From Eopsaltria australis (lineage: Eukaryota; Chordata; Aves; Passeriformes; Petroicidae), in the NCBI GenBank assembly GCA_034509425.1, contig JAVTVJ010000518.1, positions 372,001 through 436,000 of the forward strand: a stretch of DNA of 64,000 nucleotides, given 5' to 3'. The notes beneath the pieces are model-generated. The model saw nothing but the letters and a program-made list of their open reading frames with translations, did no database searches and was not told the DNA's origin. A program made the position numbers and the translations under genes. Shown piece after piece: positions 63,601 to 64,000 of the stretch (positions within the stretch are counted from its first letter, which is position 1; every line of letters starts with the position of its first letter).

Positions 63601-64000
63601 ATAATTCATAGTAGACCTGCAGTATGTATGCCAACAAACACAGTTCTGCATCTATTTTTCTATTTTTTTAGCGTTTTGTGGTCAGAATAATTCCTATTCA
63701 AGTCCTCCTATGCAGTTCTGTGTGCAAACTAGCTAGACTATGTATAGGTGCCATCTTTGAATCTCTTATAGTTATTCAGATCAAATCTTTTGCACTGGTT
63801 TGGTGGGTTTTGCTAAAGACATATGGAAATAATGTACACAGTCAGCAGCTACCATCCTACAGTTCACTTTCCCATATGCTGATACAGCCTCACATTAGTA
63901 GGTTAAAACAAGGGTGACAGTAGTGTGATCCTACTTACATGTCAGAGAGAAGATTTCCTAACTTTACCTACGTGTCAAAAGCAAATGATAAACAACTCCT
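57691..64000. other. Unique AT-rich DNA, no recognised gene
   Basis: No recognised gene, RNA or repeat family. Low-complexity items are T runs (about 58790-58813), a CA/TG-rich stretch (about 61021-61063), AAATAAAT units (about 62514-62530) and a G run (about 62850-62860). Open frames are at most about 102 codons (59869-60177), overlap others and show no recognised motif. Confidence 0.6.
61021..61063 (+). repeat. Imperfect CA/TG-rich tract
   Basis: Interrupted (CA)n and (TG)n dinucleotides of about 43 bp; too degenerate to be a clean microsatellite. Confidence 0.75.

Noticed and set aside
1..64000. CRISPR array, operon-like gene cluster or prophage
   Set aside because: There are no regularly spaced direct repeats with spacers and no adjacent long same-strand genes. 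The repeat content is that of a vertebrate nuclear genome.

Overview
This window looks like gene-poor, AT-rich vertebrate nuclear DNA, most probably from a bird (a sauropsid in any case). The main evidence is a set of decayed CR1 LINE fragments. Several keep the diagnostic CR1 3' end, a tail of two or three 8-bp units of the ATTCTATG type. There is also one candidate LTR and one possible old MIR-like SINE. I see no bacterial-type gene organisation, no rRNA or tRNA gene, no CRISPR array and no recognisable protein-coding host gene. Most open frames are short, lack homology I can recognise, and read as chance frames in intergenic or intronic sequence.

Layout. 1-20.0 kb: mostly unique AT-rich DNA with a possible MIR-like relic near 2.2 kb, an unusually long open frame at 1.36-1.85 kb, a (TTTGG)5 tract at 9.4 kb, a 29-bp tandem duplication at 13.1 kb and a small hairpin at 16.2 kb. 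20.0-22.3 kb: the repeat-dense core, holding a candidate 490-bp solo LTR with a TATA box, poly(A) signal and 4-bp flanking duplication. It is followed by two same-strand CR1 ORF2 fragments in non-collinear order: the C-terminal part first, then endonuclease/reverse transcriptase. 22.3-36.8 kb: mostly unique, with an internally deleted CR1 3' end at 25.2 kb, a GC-rich island at 28.0-28.3 kb, a strong G-quadruplex-type tract at 28.9 kb and a GAAAAAA-type array at 34.4 kb. 36.8-37.4 kb: a CR1 3' end. 37.4-48.8 kb: essentially unique DNA with one weak exon-like candidate at 46.1-46.3 kb. 48.8-49.45 kb: a large TTCC-type array with an 80-bp higher-order duplication, abutting a minus-strand CR1 fragment. 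51.9-52.9 kb: two independent CR1 3' ends on either side of a (TA)9(GATA)10 microsatellite. 57.4-57.7 kb: a minus-strand CR1 3' end. 57.7-64 kb: nothing recognised.

No set of genes in this window works together, and I found no credible novel biological system. The points most worth checking are the permuted CR1 order beside the LTR, the 161-codon open frame near the left edge, the GC-rich island at 28 kb and the structured repeat arrays.
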